DNA from: Aestuariirhabdus litorea
GTDB taxonomy: Bacteria > Pseudomonadota > Gammaproteobacteria > Pseudomonadales > Aestuariirhabdaceae
Direction of reading: 5' to 3'
Assembly (NCBI RefSeq): GCF_003864255.1
Contig: NZ_QWEZ01000002.1
Coordinates: 1,240,001-1,304,000, forward strand
DNA: 64,000 nt
How positions within the stretch are numbered: position 1 is the first letter of the stretch; each line of letters starts with the position of its first letter. The notes beneath the pieces were generated by a model. That model was not told the origin of the DNA. It did no database searches and was given only the letters and a program-made list of their open reading frames with translations. This document shows positions 37,051 through 47,072 of the stretch, one piece after another. A program made the position numbers and the translations under genes.

Positions 37051-38439
37051 ATGATGGCGGAAAATGCACCCACAGTGACAGAAACATGGGCCACACGATG
37101 GACCTTTATACTGGCCGCTTCCGGCTCCGCCATCGGATTGGGCAATATTTGGAAATTCCCCTTCATCACCGGTGAAAATGGCGGCGGTGCCTTTGTACTG
37201 GTCTACCTGCTCTGTATCGCCATGGTCGGTATCCCGATCATGATGTCCGAGGTGCTGATCGGTCGCCATGCCCGTCATAACCCGATTACCGCCATGGGCC
37301 AGCTGGCCCGCGAATCCGGTGCGTCGCGCCTGTGGGGCGGGGTGGGCTGGATGGGTGTGCTGGCGGGCATCATGATCCTCTCCTTCTACAGCGTGGTAGC
37401 CGGCTGGTCGCTGGACTATACCGTGGAGCTGTTTGCCGGCAACTTCAACGGCATGAGCAGCGACGAGGTAGGGGTCGCCTTCGGCGAGGGGCTGCTGCAG
37501 GATGTCACCAAACTGACCATCTGGCACACCGTGTTTATGGTGCTGACCGCGATTGTGGTCGCGCTGGGTATCCACAAGGGTTTGGAGAACAGCGTCAAGT
37601 TGATGATGCCGGCACTCTTTGTGTTGCTGCTGGCAATGCTGGTTTACAGTGCCACCCAGACCGGCCATTTCGGCCAGGGCTTCAATTACCTGTTTGACTT
37701 CGATTTCAGCAAACTGAGCTGGAACGCCGTCCTGTCGGCGATGGGGCACGCCTTCTTCACCCTCAGCCTGGGGATGTGCGCCATCATGGCGTACGGGGCC
37801 TATATGCCCAAGCAGGCCTCCATCGGCGGTACCGTTATTACCGTTGCGGTGCTGGATACCCTGGTGGCGCTGATTGCCGGTCTGGTGATTTTCCCCATTG
37901 TGTTTGCCAACGGCATGGAGCCGAGTGCGGGTCCCGGCCTGTTGTTTGTTTCACTGACCTCTGCCTTTGCGCAGCTACCCGGCGGCCAGTTTGTGGGAGG
38001 GGTCTTCTTCCTGCTGGTTTCGATTGCGGCCCTTAGCTCCTCTATCTCACTGATTGAGCCCTCCGCTGCCTGGGTGACCGAGCGCTTTAATATGGGGCGT
38101 GTGGGGGCTGTTACCCTGTTGAGCCTGATCGTGTGGGTGTTTGGTATCGCCTGCCTGCTGTCGCTGAATGTCTGGTCGGGTGCCGAGTACCAGCTGTTTG
38201 GTATGGGCGTATTCGATCTCTTTGACTTCCTCACCGCCAACATCATGCTGCCTCTGGGCGGGATGCTGATCGCGATCTTCGCCGGCTGGGTGATGAAGCG
38301 CTCGGTGGTGCTCAATGAGCTCGCGCTCAAGAGCCTGGTGCGCTTCAACCTGTGGCGCTCCATGGTGCGGGTGATTTCGCCGCTGGCGGTGTTTGTGGTC
38401 TTCGTGATGACCCTCTACCAGAAGTTCAGTGGTGCCTGA
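37051..38439 (+). CDS. Sodium-dependent transporter, NSS family
   Basis: A 462-residue inner-membrane symporter of the neurotransmitter:sodium symporter family (LeuT/MhsT-like), with about 11-12 helices. The first helix has the signature ATRWTFILAASGSAIGLGNI-WKFPF, with the unwound Na+/substrate region. IPIMMSEVLIGRHARHNP and FFTLSLGMCAIMAYGAYMPK are also characteristic. The substrate is probably an amino acid, inferred from the family. An ATG at 37051 follows ATTGAGGTAA; a second ATG is 3 bp on. It lies between smpB and ratA, genes that are often neighbours in gammaproteobacteria. Confidence 0.93.
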   Translation: MMAENAPTVTETWATRWTFILAASGSAIGLGNIWKFPFITGENGGGAFVLVYLLCIAMVGIPIMMSEVLIGRHARHNPITAMGQLARESGASRLWGGVGWMGVLAGIMILSFYSVVAGWSLDYTVELFAGNFNGMSSDEVGVAFGEGLLQDVTKLTIWHTVFMVLTAIVVALGIHKGLENSVKLMMPALFVLLLAMLVYSATQTGHFGQGFNYLFDFDFSKLSWNAVLSAMGHAFFTLSLGMCAIMAYGAYMPKQASIGGTVITVAVLDTLVALIAGLVIFPIVFANGMEPSAGPGLLFVSLTSAFAQLPGGQFVGGVFFLLVSIAALSSSISLIEPSAAWVTERFNMGRVGAVTLLSLIVWVFGIACLLSLNVWSGAEYQLFGMGVFDLFDFLTANIMLPLGGMLIAIFAGWVMKRSVVLNELALKSLVRFNLWRSMVRVISPLAVFVVFVMTLYQKFSGA

Positions 38440-38445
38440 TTCGGA

Positions 38446-38877
38446 ATGCATAAAGTCAGCCGGAGCGCCCTTATTCTTCACTCAGCCGATAAGATGTATC
38501 GGCTGGTGGAGGATGTGGAGTCCTACCCCCAGTTTCTCCCCTGGTGCGAGGGTGCCCAGGTACTAAAGCGCGCGGGGGATGAGATCGAAGCGCGGGTGGA
38601 TGTGGGGCTGGGCCCCCTGCGGCACAGCTTTACCACCCGCAACCGGTTGACTCCGGGGCAGGAGCTGCAGATCGCACTGGTGGACGGCCCCTTTTCCACC
38701 CTGCAGGGGTACTGGACCTTTCGCGCACTGCAGGAGGATGCCTGCAAAGTGGAGCTGGAGCTGGAGTTCGAGTTCTCCAACGCTCTGTTGGAGGCGACCT
38801 TTAGCGGGGTCTTTAACAAAGCGATGCAGACCATGATGGATGCTTTCTGCAAACGCGCCGATGAGGTCTACCCTTGA
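38446..38877 (+). CDS. ratA: RatA/PasT family protein (START-like, ribosome association inhibitor / CoQ10-binding)
   Basis: A 143-residue START-domain protein: VSRSALILHSADKMYRLVED, VESYPQFLPWCEGAQVLKRA, FTTRNRLTPGQELQIALVDG, GVFNKAMQTMMDAFCKRADE. E. coli RatA (PasT) was described as blocking 70S ribosome assembly, while the eukaryotic and some bacterial homologues (COQ10) assist ubiquinone use; which applies here is open. The stop TGA overlaps the next ATG (TGATG), so it is coupled to the RnfH-family gene as in most relatives. It begins 6 bp after the NSS transporter stop, suggesting read-through transcription. Confidence 0.92.
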   Translation: MHKVSRSALILHSADKMYRLVEDVESYPQFLPWCEGAQVLKRAGDEIEARVDVGLGPLRHSFTTRNRLTPGQELQIALVDGPFSTLQGYWTFRALQEDACKVELELEFEFSNALLEATFSGVFNKAMQTMMDAFCKRADEVYP

Positions 38878-39188
38878 TGGAAACCGATACCATCCAAGTC
38901 GAGGTGGCCTACGCCACCCCCAAGAAACAGCTGATCATTCCCCTCAGTGTGCCCAGTGGTACCACCATGCTGGAGGCGGCGCGCCGCTCCGGCATCGTGG
39001 AGCAGTTTCCCGAGATTGAGCTGGAGACGATTCCCATGGGGATCTTTGGTAAGGGGGAGCCCAAGCCCGCTGAGCGGGTGCTGCAGGCCAATGAGCGGGT
39101 CGAGATCTACCGCCCCCTGATTGCCGACCCCAAGCTGGTTCGCAAGCAGCGTGCCGCCGATGCCAAGACCCGTAAAGCGGCTGACTGA
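38877..39188 (+). CDS. ratB: RnfH/RatB family ubiquitin-like protein
   Basis: A 103-residue beta-grasp protein of the UPF0125/RnfH family: IQVEVAYATPKKQLIIPLSV, TTMLEAARRSGIVEQFPEIE, PMGIFGKGEPKPAERVLQAN, ERVEIYRPLIADPKLVRKQR. Its role is not established; in some genomes it neighbours the Rnf complex. ATG 38877 overlaps the ratA stop by one base. An in-frame TTG is directly before. A strong terminator follows 15 bp after the stop. Confidence 0.93.
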   Translation: METDTIQVEVAYATPKKQLIIPLSVPSGTTMLEAARRSGIVEQFPEIELETIPMGIFGKGEPKPAERVLQANERVEIYRPLIADPKLVRKQRAADAKTRKAAD

Positions 39189-39202
39189 AGCGTTTTCGTT
39201 GG

Positions 39203-39232
39203 AAAAAAGGCCGCTAACGAGCGGCCTTTTTT
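39203..39232. terminator. Bidirectional terminator between ratB and bamE
   Basis: AAAAAAGGCCGCTAACGAGCGGCCTTTTTT: 12 paired bases around a short loop, with A and T runs on both sides, serving the two convergent genes. Confidence 0.93.
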
Positions 39233-39253
39233 GTGGGCGAACCCAGGGTGAGC

Positions 39254-39736
39254 TTATTGGGGAGTGCCTATATTGGGACTACCGATCTCGCGCGGTTCCT
39301 GAGAAGCCGCTGCGGGGTCAACCCCCTTGGCTTTCTGCTCTTCGGTAAGATCCTGCAGCAGCTCTTCGGTGCGCTGTCGTTGCTGCTGCTCGGTCAGGCT
39401 GATCCCCGAGTTGGGGCGGTAATCGCCGGCGAGCTGCCGGAGTTCGCCATTTTCAAAGAAGATGCTGAGGATCTGCTGGCTGCGCTCGTTGCCACCGCGC
39501 TGGGTGCTGTAGATGTAGTCCCAGCGGTTGGGGTTGAAGGTGCTGACCAGCAGGGGGGTGCCCATCACAAAGCGCACCTGGCGCTCGGTCATGCCGGGGC
39601 GAAGCTGGTCGACCATCTCCTGGGTGATCACGTTACCCTGGTGGATGTCGATCTTGTGAACGCCGGGAAAACCGGAGCAGCCGGCAAGGGTTGCCAGGGT
39701 GAGGCCGAATAGACCCTGTTTGAGTAAGTTGTACAT
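39254..39736 (-). CDS. bamE: Outer-membrane assembly lipoprotein BamE (SmpA/OmlA)
   Basis: A 160-residue lipoprotein of the BAM complex that helps fold outer-membrane beta-barrels. It has a signal peptide with lipobox LAGC ([16 protein letters not shown]). The conserved core is [40 protein letters not shown] and [12 protein letters not shown]. The C-terminal 60 residues are a Gln/Glu-rich extension ([20 protein letters not shown]) longer than in E. coli (113 residues). It is divergent from fur, with the usual bamE-fur pairing. Confidence 0.95.
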   Translation of the reverse strand: MYNLLKQGLFGLTLATLAGCSGFPGVHKIDIHQGNVITQEMVDQLRPGMTERQVRFVMGTPLLVSTFNPNRWDYIYSTQRGGNERSQQILSIFFENGELRQLAGDYRPNSGISLTEQQQRQRTEELLQDLTEEQKAKGVDPAAASQEPREIGSPNIGTPQ

Positions 39737-39764
39737 CTTGGGGGAGCGCTTTCACTTGGTTGGC

Positions 39765-39780
39765 TGATAATGTGATAATA
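39765..39780. promoter_or_regulatory. Candidate Fur box in the bamE-fur spacer
   Basis: GATAATGTGATAATAC contains two GATAAT hexamers 2 bp apart, similar to the GATAATGATAATCATTATC Fur consensus though not full length. It is placed about 55-70 bp before the fur start, where autoregulation is common. Confidence 0.4.
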
Positions 39781-39833
39781 CTACTCGATATTGTTTGATC
39801 TGCTAAGGGTCAATCGACAGCAAAGGAGTCGTT

Positions 39834-40235
39834 GTGGAAGAGCAAGACATTAAAAATGCCGGCCTTAAGGTAACTGCGCCGCGGGTAAAGATCCTGCAGT
39901 TACTGGAGTCTGCCCCCAACAGCCATATGAGCGCCGAAGATGTTTACAAGGCGTTGATGGAGTCAGGGGAGGATGTGGGCCTGGCCACCGTCTACCGGGT
40001 CCTGACCCAGTTTGAGGAGAAGGGCTTGCTGGTTCGCCACAACTTTAATGACGGTCGCTCCGTGTTCGAGATCGCCAAGGATGACCACCACGACCATATG
40101 GTCTGTGTGGACACCGGCAAGGTAGTTGAGTTCTTCAGTCCGGAGATCGAGCGCCTGCAGAATGAGATTGCCGCCAAGCATGGCTACGAGCTGATGGACC
40201 ACAAGCTGGTCCTCTACGTTAAAAAACGCTCCTGA
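39834..40235 (+). CDS. fur: Ferric uptake regulator Fur
   Basis: A 133-residue iron-responsive transcriptional repressor. The winged-helix DNA-binding half has AGLKVTAPRVKILQLLESAP and GLATVYRVLTQFEEKGLLVR. The dimerisation and metal half has DDHHDHMVCVDTGKVVEFFS with the metal His residues. The second Cys of the CxxC found in E. coli Fur is Thr here (CVDT), as in Pseudomonas Fur, so the structural Cys4-type zinc is not expected. The start is GTG 39834 with AAAGGAGTCGTT upstream. It ends 14 bp before the convergent recN. Confidence 0.97.
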   Translation: MEEQDIKNAGLKVTAPRVKILQLLESAPNSHMSAEDVYKALMESGEDVGLATVYRVLTQFEEKGLLVRHNFNDGRSVFEIAKDDHHDHMVCVDTGKVVEFFSPEIERLQNEIAAKHGYELMDHKLVLYVKKRS

Positions 40236-40249
40236 CCGGCGGCGCGCCA

Positions 40250-41920
40250 TCAGGACCCGGCGCGTTCCAGCATCTCGCGGGCGTGGGCGAGGGTCTGATC
40301 GGTCATCTTGACCCCTCCCAGCATCCGCGCCACCTCCTCTACACGCCCCTCGCCCTGAAGCGCTTCGATGCGGGTATGGGTGTGGTTGCGCTGGGCCTGT
40401 TTCTGCACCTGCAGGTGCTGGTGGCCCTGGGAGGCGACCTGTGGCTGGTGGGTGACACAGATGACCTGGCCGCCGGCTTCCCCTAGCTGGCGCAGGCGGA
40501 GCCCCACCACCTCGGCAATGCCGCCTCCGATCCCCACATCGACCTCGTCGAACACCAGGGTGGGAATGGTGCTGGTCTGGGCGTTGATCACCTGGATGGC
40601 AAGACTGATGCGTGACAGCTCACCCCCGGAAGCCACCTGCCGCAGGGGGCGGGCGGGTTGTCCGGGATTGGTGGTAACCATGAACTCGACGCTCTCCAGG
40701 CCGCTGGCGTTACCCTCCTCCAGCGGGGTCAGCTGAACGCTGAAACTGCCCTGGGGCATGCCCAGCTGACGAATCTGCTCGCTGACCGCCCTGGCCAGTT
40801 TCGGGGCCGCTTTCTCACGCGCCTGGCGTAGCTTCTGGGCCTGGGTCTGGTAATGCTGGTGCAATGCCTGCACTTCGCGCTCGAGCTGCTCAAGCTGTTC
40901 GTCGCTGCATTGCAGTTGGGCCAGCTCTTCGCTGATCTGCTCGCTCAACGAGATCAGCTCCAACGGCGTGGTGCGATGCTTGCGGGCAATACTGTTAAAG
41001 CTGTTGATCCGCTCCTCCAGCTCAAAGAGGCGCTCCGGATCGGCTTCAAAATGGTCCAGGTAGTGGTTGAGGGTGCCGCAGGCCTCCTCGATCTGGATGC
41101 GCGCGCTGGTGAGCAGGTCGACCCCCTCCTGCAGCTGGGGGTGGTTGGCGGCGATCTCCTGCAGGAGTTGCAGGCTGCTGTTGAGTTGCTGCAGGGCGTT
41201 GCCGGAATCGGATTCGGCGCACAGCTGTACCACGTGCTGGCAGCTTTGCACGCACTGACCGGCGTTGGACTGCTGGCGGTATTCGCTTTCCAGCTCCTCA
41301 TATTCACCGGGCTGGGGGTCGAGCAGGTTGAGTTCGTTCAGCTGGTAGCTGAGCAGCTGGGCCCGTGCGCTCTCCTCCTCGCTGGCATTGCTGAGGCGTT
41401 CGTACTGTTGGCGCTGGCGCTGCCACTGTTGCCAGATTTGGCGCAGCTGGGCGCTGAGTTCATCGCAGTCGGCCCAGCGGTCGAGCAGGCGCTGGTGGGT
41501 CTCCCGCTTGAGCAGTGACTGGTGCTCGTGCTGGTTGTGGATGTCGATCAGCATCTCCCCCAGTTCCCTGAGGTCGGCCAGGGGAGACGCGGTGCCATTA
41601 ATATAGCCGCGGGAACGTCCCTCTCGGGTGATGACCCGGCGCAGGATGCACTCCTGCTCCTGGGCCAGGTCCCGCTCGCCAAGCCATTGCAGCGCCTGCG
41701 GGCAGTGGCTGAGGTCGAAGCTGGCGAGGATTTCGGCGCGCTCCCCCGTCTGCCCAACACTCGCGGAGTCGGCTCGGTCTCCCAGCGCCAGCCCAAGGGC
41801 GTCGAGCATGATCGATTTGCCCGCGCCGGTCTCGCCGCTGACCACGGTCATGCCGTGCTCAAGGTCGAGGTCGAGCTGGTCGACGATGGCAAAGTTGCGA
41901 ATTGAGAGATGGGTAAGCAT
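40250..41920 (-). CDS. recN: DNA repair protein RecN
   Basis: A 556-residue SMC-like ATPase acting in double-strand break repair. It has the N-terminal MLTHLSIRNFAIVDQLDLDL and Walker A VVSGETGAGKSIMLDALGLA. A long coiled coil spans about residues 160-380 (Gln/Glu/Leu-rich). The signature is RQVASGGELSRISLAIQVIN and Walker B TLVFDEVDVGIGGGIAEVVG; VICVTHQPQVASQGHQHLQV gives the C-terminal His. Its length is normal. It is read away from grpE. No LexA box was recognised in the 200 bp between recN and grpE, where expression would normally be SOS-controlled; TACTGTATATATG-like sequence around 41955-41970 (ATATATACAGTATTTTG) is a partial match to CTG-N10-CAG. Confidence 0.96.
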   Translation of the reverse strand: MLTHLSIRNFAIVDQLDLDLEHGMTVVSGETGAGKSIMLDALGLALGDRADSASVGQTGERAEILASFDLSHCPQALQWLGERDLAQEQECILRRVITREGRSRGYINGTASPLADLRELGEMLIDIHNQHEHQSLLKRETHQRLLDRWADCDELSAQLRQIWQQWQRQRQQYERLSNASEEESARAQLLSYQLNELNLLDPQPGEYEELESEYRQQSNAGQCVQSCQHVVQLCAESDSGNALQQLNSSLQLLQEIAANHPQLQEGVDLLTSARIQIEEACGTLNHYLDHFEADPERLFELEERINSFNSIARKHRTTPLELISLSEQISEELAQLQCSDEQLEQLEREVQALHQHYQTQAQKLRQAREKAAPKLARAVSEQIRQLGMPQGSFSVQLTPLEEGNASGLESVEFMVTTNPGQPARPLRQVASGGELSRISLAIQVINAQTSTIPTLVFDEVDVGIGGGIAEVVGLRLRQLGEAGGQVICVTHQPQVASQGHQHLQVQKQAQRNHTHTRIEALQGEGRVEEVARMLGGVKMTDQTLAHAREMLERAGS

Positions 41921-42023
41921 CGCGAGTCTCCGGAAACGGATCAGTATTGCTGTTCATATATACAGTATTTTGCCGGTTTCGCGCAATGCTTGTAAAGGGG
42001 GGGGATTTAATCGGGCCAAAGCC

Positions 42024-42051
42024 CTTGAAACTTTGTGGAGTAACCCCATAT
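42024..42051 (+). promoter_or_regulatory. Sigma-32 (heat-shock) promoter of grpE-dnaK-dnaJ
   Basis: CTTGAAA, a 13-base spacer, then CCCCATAT: a perfect match to the RpoH consensus. It lies about 70 bp before the grpE start. Confidence 0.9.
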
Positions 42052-42120
42052 AGAGCGCACTGACCTTGAGTTGCGGAGGCTGTTGTCCTCCGTGTGGACC
42101 GAATTGCGAGAGATAGACGG

Positions 42121-42726
42121 ATGAGTGACAACAAGCCGAACCCCGAACAGAGCGAAGAGATGCAAGCCGAGCAGCCCCAGGCGGAGCAGGAGTCGGTAGA
42201 GGAGCCGGTGGCCGGCGAAACCGAGCAGCAGGTGGCGACTCTGCAGGCCGAGCTTGAGGCGGCGCAAGCGGAGTTGGCCAAGGCGGGTGAGCAGGTGCTG
42301 CGCATCCAGGCCGATGCCCAGAATGTGAAGCGTCGGGCGGAGCAGGATGTGGAGAAGGCGCACAAATTCGCCCTCGAGAAGTTCTCCCTCGATCTGTTGC
42401 CGGTAATCGATAGCCTTGAGCGGGCGGTAGAGAGTGCCAACGTCGAGGATGAGGCGCAGAAGGCGATGGTGGAGGGGATGCAGATGACCCTCAACATGTT
42501 CCAGAGCGCATTGGGCAAGTATGGCGTGGTAGCGATTGAGCCGGTGGGGGAGCCCTTTGACCCCCAGCTGCACGAAGCGATGAGCATGCAGGAAAGCGCC
42601 GATGTCGAGCCCGGTACGGTGATTGCCGCCTTCCAGAAAGGGTACAGCCTCAATGGTCGCCTGGTGCGTCCGGCGATGGTGGTGGTTTCCAAGGCCGCGC
42701 AGTCAAAAATTGACGAGCAGGCTTGA
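42121..42726 (+). CDS. grpE: Nucleotide exchange factor GrpE
   Basis: A 201-residue cytosolic co-chaperone that releases ADP from DnaK. The first 45 residues are acidic and Glu/Gln-rich. They are followed by the long dimerisation helix ([20 protein letters not shown], then [20 protein letters not shown]), [20 protein letters not shown], and the C-terminal beta domain [40 protein letters not shown]. The start was chosen at ATG 42121; a GTG further up is open but the family does not extend there. It is the first gene behind a consensus heat-shock promoter, followed by dnaK and dnaJ. Confidence 0.97.
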   Translation: MSDNKPNPEQSEEMQAEQPQAEQESVEEPVAGETEQQVATLQAELEAAQAELAKAGEQVLRIQADAQNVKRRAEQDVEKAHKFALEKFSLDLLPVIDSLERAVESANVEDEAQKAMVEGMQMTLNMFQSALGKYGVVAIEPVGEPFDPQLHEAMSMQESADVEPGTVIAAFQKGYSLNGRLVRPAMVVVSKAAQSKIDEQA

Positions 42727-42882
42727 AAGTCGCAAAAGCGCACGCATATAGAGTGACAGAAGTCGGTTCAGGCGGTGGGTGTTAAAGGCGTCGACAGGGA
42801 CGTCGGTTGGACTGGACCGCACCGGTTTTATTATTCAGACAGAGATTGGCGCCCCAGCGGGGCGTGATTGGAGAGAGAAGAG

Positions 42883-44802
42883 ATGGGAAAAATTATCGGA
42901 ATTGACCTGGGAACCACCAACTCCTGCGTAGCTATCCTCGATGGCGATAAGGCCAAGGTGCTGGAGAACGCGGAGGGTGATCGCACTACCCCCTCCATCA
43001 TCGCCTTTACTGACGATGGTGAAACCCTGGTGGGACAGCCGGCCAAGCGCCAGGCGGTGACCAACCCCAGCAACACCCTGTTCGCCATCAAGCGACTGAT
43101 CGGTCGTCGTTTCGAAGACGCCGAGGTGCAAAAAGATATCACCATGGTGCCTTACAAAATCATCAAGGCCGACAACGGTGACGCCTGGGTTGAGGTGAAG
43201 GGCGACAAGAAAGCGCCGCCCCAGATCTCTGCCGAGGTTCTGAAGAAGATGAAGAAGACCGCCGAGGACTACCTGGGCGAGTCGGTGACCGAGGCGGTTA
43301 TTACCGTGCCGGCCTACTTCAATGATTCCCAGCGCCAGGCCACCAAGGATGCGGGTCGCATCGCGGGCCTGGAGGTGAAGCGTATTATCAACGAGCCGAC
43401 GGCTGCTGCCCTGGCCTACGGCATGGACAAGAAAGCCGGCGACAAGACTATCGCGGTCTATGACCTCGGTGGCGGTACCTTCGATATCTCCATCATCGAG
43501 ATCGCTGACGTTGACGGTGAGCACCAGTTCGAAGTGCTGGCCACCAACGGTGACACCTTCCTCGGTGGTGAGGACTTCGACCTGCGCGTCATCAATTACC
43601 TGGCTGACGCTTTCAAGAAAGAGAGCGGTATCGACCTCAAGGGTGACCCGCTGGCGATGCAGCGCCTGAAGGAAGCCGGTGAGAAGGCCAAGATTGAGCT
43701 CTCCTCCTCCCAGCAGACCGACGTTAACCTGCCCTACATCACCGCTGACGCGAGCGGTCCCAAGCACCTGAACGTCAAGCTGACCCGCGCCAAGCTGGAG
43801 TCGCTGGTTGAGGACCTGGTGGACAACTCCATCGCTCCCTGCCGTACCGCGCTCAAGGATGCGGACCTCGATATCTCCGATATCGACGAGGTGATCCTGG
43901 TGGGTGGCCAGACCCGTATGCCGCTGGTACAGACCAAGGTGAAAGAGTTCTTCGGTCGTGATCCGCGCAAGGATGTGAACCCCGACGAGTCCGTGGCCAT
44001 GGGTGCTGCCATCCAGGCGGGTGTCCTGTCCGGCGAGAAGACCGATGTACTGCTGCTCGACGTTACCCCGCTGACCCTGGGGATCGAAACCATGGGGGGT
44101 GTAATGACCGCCCTGATCGAGAAGAACACCACTATCCCGACCAAAAAATCGCAGGTGTTCTCTACGGCCGATGACAACCAGCCGGCCGTGACCATCCACG
44201 TCTGCCAGGGTGAGCGTAAGCAGGCGGCGCAGAACAAGTCGCTGGGCCGCTTCGACCTGACCGACATCCCACCGGCTCCCCGTGGCATGCCCCAGATCGA
44301 GGTGAGCTTCGACATCGATGCCAACGGTATCCTCAACGTGTCCGCCAAGGACAAGGGAACCGGCAAGCAACAGTCGATCGTGATCAAGGCCTCCAGTGGC
44401 CTGTCCGATGACGAGATCCAGAAGATGGTGGCCGATGCCGAGGCCAACGCCGAGGAGGATCGCAAGTTTGAGGAGATGGTTGGCGTACGTAACACTGCTG
44501 ACGGCCTGATCCATGCGACCCGCAAGACCCTTGAGGAAGCCGGTGACAAGGCGACCGAAGAGGAGAAGAGTGCCATCGAAGACGCCATCAAGGAGCTGGA
44601 AGAGGCCCTGAAGGGTGACGACAAGGCGGCCATCGAGGCCAAGACCACGGCACTGACCGAAGCATCCTCCAGCCTGGCGCAGAAGATCTACGCCGAGCAG
44701 GCGGCCGAGGCGCAGTCCGGTGACGCCCAGCCGGAGGCCGATAACGGCGCCGACGATGCGGTGGACGCGGAGTTTGAAGAGGTTAAGGACGACAAGAAGT
44801 AA
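42883..44802 (+). CDS. dnaK: Molecular chaperone DnaK (Hsp70)
   Basis: A 639-residue Hsp70 with an N-terminal ATPase domain ([74 protein letters not shown]). The substrate-binding domain begins near residue 390 ([20 protein letters not shown]), and a helical lid ends in the acidic [10 protein letters not shown] tail typical of proteobacterial DnaK. It starts at ATG 42883 after GGAGAGAGAAGAG. The 156-bp leader between grpE and dnaK contains a GCGCCCC-AGC-GGGGCG hairpin just before the ribosome binding site, which might affect translation. It works with DnaJ, CbpA and GrpE, all encoded in this window. Confidence 0.99.
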   Translation: MGKIIGIDLGTTNSCVAILDGDKAKVLENAEGDRTTPSIIAFTDDGETLVGQPAKRQAVTNPSNTLFAIKRLIGRRFEDAEVQKDITMVPYKIIKADNGDAWVEVKGDKKAPPQISAEVLKKMKKTAEDYLGESVTEAVITVPAYFNDSQRQATKDAGRIAGLEVKRIINEPTAAALAYGMDKKAGDKTIAVYDLGGGTFDISIIEIADVDGEHQFEVLATNGDTFLGGEDFDLRVINYLADAFKKESGIDLKGDPLAMQRLKEAGEKAKIELSSSQQTDVNLPYITADASGPKHLNVKLTRAKLESLVEDLVDNSIAPCRTALKDADLDISDIDEVILVGGQTRMPLVQTKVKEFFGRDPRKDVNPDESVAMGAAIQAGVLSGEKTDVLLLDVTPLTLGIETMGGVMTALIEKNTTIPTKKSQVFSTADDNQPAVTIHVCQGERKQAAQNKSLGRFDLTDIPPAPRGMPQIEVSFDIDANGILNVSAKDKGTGKQQSIVIKASSGLSDDEIQKMVADAEANAEEDRKFEEMVGVRNTADGLIHATRKTLEEAGDKATEEEKSAIEDAIKELEEALKGDDKAAIEAKTTALTEASSSLAQKIYAEQAAEAQSGDAQPEADNGADDAVDAEFEEVKDDKK

Positions 44803-44927
44803 GGTCGTCCTGCCCGCCCTGGCGGGCCTGTGTTGTCGCAGCGCGGGGGATTATCTCCCGCGTTGCTGTATCAATCTGCACGAAGTGTTAGCGGCTACCA
44901 CCAGGTTGGCCAGTCAGGAAAACGGAT

Positions 44928-46064
44928 ATGTCAAAACGAGATTACTATGAGGTGCTTGGGGTCTCCCGGGAGGTATCGGAGAAGGACCTGAAGAAGGCCT
45001 ATCGCAGCAAGGCGATGAAGTATCACCCCGACCGTAATCCCAATGACCATACCGCCGAGGAGAAGTTCAAGGAGGTCAATGAGGCCTACGAGGTGCTTTC
45101 CGATGCGCAGAAGCGGGGCGCCTATGATCGCTATGGCCACGCCGGGGTGGATGCCAGCCAGGGTGGCGGTGGCTTTGGTGGTGCCGGTGCGGGCAGCTTC
45201 AGTGATATCTTTGGCGATGTATTTGGCGACATCTTCGGTGGTGGCGGTGGTCAGCGCAGCTCGGTACAGCGCGGCTCTGACCTGCGTTACCCCCTCGAGC
45301 TCTCCCTGGAGGAGGCGGTTAAAGGGGTGACCAAGAAGATTCGTATCCCCACCCAGGTCGAGTGCAACACCTGCAGTGGCAGTGGTGCGGCCAAGGGTTC
45401 CAAGCCGGAGACCTGTACCACCTGCGGCGGTGTGGGTCAGGTACGGATGCAGCAGGGCTTCTTCTCGGTGCAGCAGACCTGTCCCAATTGCCACGGCAGT
45501 GGCAAGCAGATCAAGGATCCCTGTCGCAGCTGTCATGGTGCTGGCCGGGTGCAGGAGTACAAGACCCTGTCGGTCAAGGTACCGCCCGGTGTCGATACCG
45601 GCGACCGCATCCGCCTGGCGGGTGAGGGCGAGGCGGGCGTCAATGGCGGCCCCTCCGGGGACCTCTATGTGCAGGTGGCGGTGCAGGAGCACTCCATTTT
45701 TCACCGTGATGGCAAACACCTCTATTGCGAAGTGCCCATCACCTTCGTGGATGCCGCCCTCGGTGGTGAACTGGAGGTACCTACCCTCGATGGTCGCGTA
45801 AAGCTCAAGGTGCCGCCGGAAACCCAGACCGGCAAACTGTTCCGCCTGCGCGGCAAGGGGGTTGCCCCGGTGCGCGGCGGCAGTCAGGGCGACCTGATGT
45901 GCCGGGTGATCGTTGAAACACCGGTCAATATGACCCGCGAACAGAAGGAGTTGCTGGAAGCGCTGCAACGCTCCTTCGAAGCCGAGGGAACCGGTAAACA
46001 GTCCCCCCGTAAAACCTCCTGGTTTGAGGGTGTGAAAAGCTTTTTTGATGACATGAAGTCCTGA
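44928..46064 (+). CDS. dnaJ: Chaperone protein DnaJ
   Basis: A 378-residue Hsp40. The J domain is [20 protein letters not shown] with HPD in [12 protein letters not shown] Gly/Phe-rich region ([20 protein letters not shown]) follows, then four CxxCxGxG zinc motifs ([32 protein letters not shown]) and the C-terminal substrate-binding domains ([20 protein letters not shown]). It is 125 bp after dnaK; the spacer holds a GCCCGCC-CT-GGCGGGC hairpin without a T-tract, which may reduce read-through. dapB follows 14 bp later. Confidence 0.98.
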   Translation: MSKRDYYEVLGVSREVSEKDLKKAYRSKAMKYHPDRNPNDHTAEEKFKEVNEAYEVLSDAQKRGAYDRYGHAGVDASQGGGGFGGAGAGSFSDIFGDVFGDIFGGGGGQRSSVQRGSDLRYPLELSLEEAVKGVTKKIRIPTQVECNTCSGSGAAKGSKPETCTTCGGVGQVRMQQGFFSVQQTCPNCHGSGKQIKDPCRSCHGAGRVQEYKTLSVKVPPGVDTGDRIRLAGEGEAGVNGGPSGDLYVQVAVQEHSIFHRDGKHLYCEVPITFVDAALGGELEVPTLDGRVKLKVPPETQTGKLFRLRGKGVAPVRGGSQGDLMCRVIVETPVNMTREQKELLEALQRSFEAEGTGKQSPRKTSWFEGVKSFFDDMKS

Positions 46065-46078
46065 TGGAGAACGGTTAG

Positions 46079-46882
<804 letters not shown>

Positions 46883-46904
46883 GGTGGTGCGGCGCAAATC
46901 AGCA

Positions 46905-46933
46905 TGGACAGGGGGGAGATAATTCCGTAAAAT
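46905..46933 (+). promoter_or_regulatory. Sigma-70 promoter upstream of carA
   Basis: TGGACA, a 17-base spacer, TAAAAT. The predicted transcription start near 46940 lies upstream of a terminator-like hairpin and about 130 bp before carA. Confidence 0.65.
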
Positions 46934-46991
46934 CCCGCCAATTTTGCGTCCGAAAGTGGGCAGGTGCGCTTTACGACAGGTAACTAATAAG

Positions 46992-47030
46992 AACGAGATG
47001 CGGCATCGAGTGCTCATCTCGTTTTTTTTT
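46992..47030 (+). terminator. Intrinsic terminator or attenuator before carA
   Basis: AACGAGATG ... CATCTCGTT stem with a 14-base loop, followed by nine T. It lies between a promoter (46905-46933) and carA (47073), so it may attenuate carA as well as end dapB transcripts. A short frame GTG CGC TTT ACG ACA GGT AAC TAA at about 46964-46987 ends just before the stem. Confidence 0.8.
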
Positions 47031-47072
47031 GAGTTTGACTAGCGGTTTCTGGGATTACAGGGGGAGGAATCT

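Noticed and set aside
41940..41980. A LexA (SOS) box upstream of recN
   Set aside because: The TATATATACAGTAT stretch has a CAG half and AT-rich core but no properly spaced CTG half, so it falls short of CTG-N10-CAG.
42835..44514. A 559-residue open frame antisense to dnaK
   Set aside because: A shadow of the highly biased dnaK codons; low-complexity His/Gly/Leu composition and no motif.
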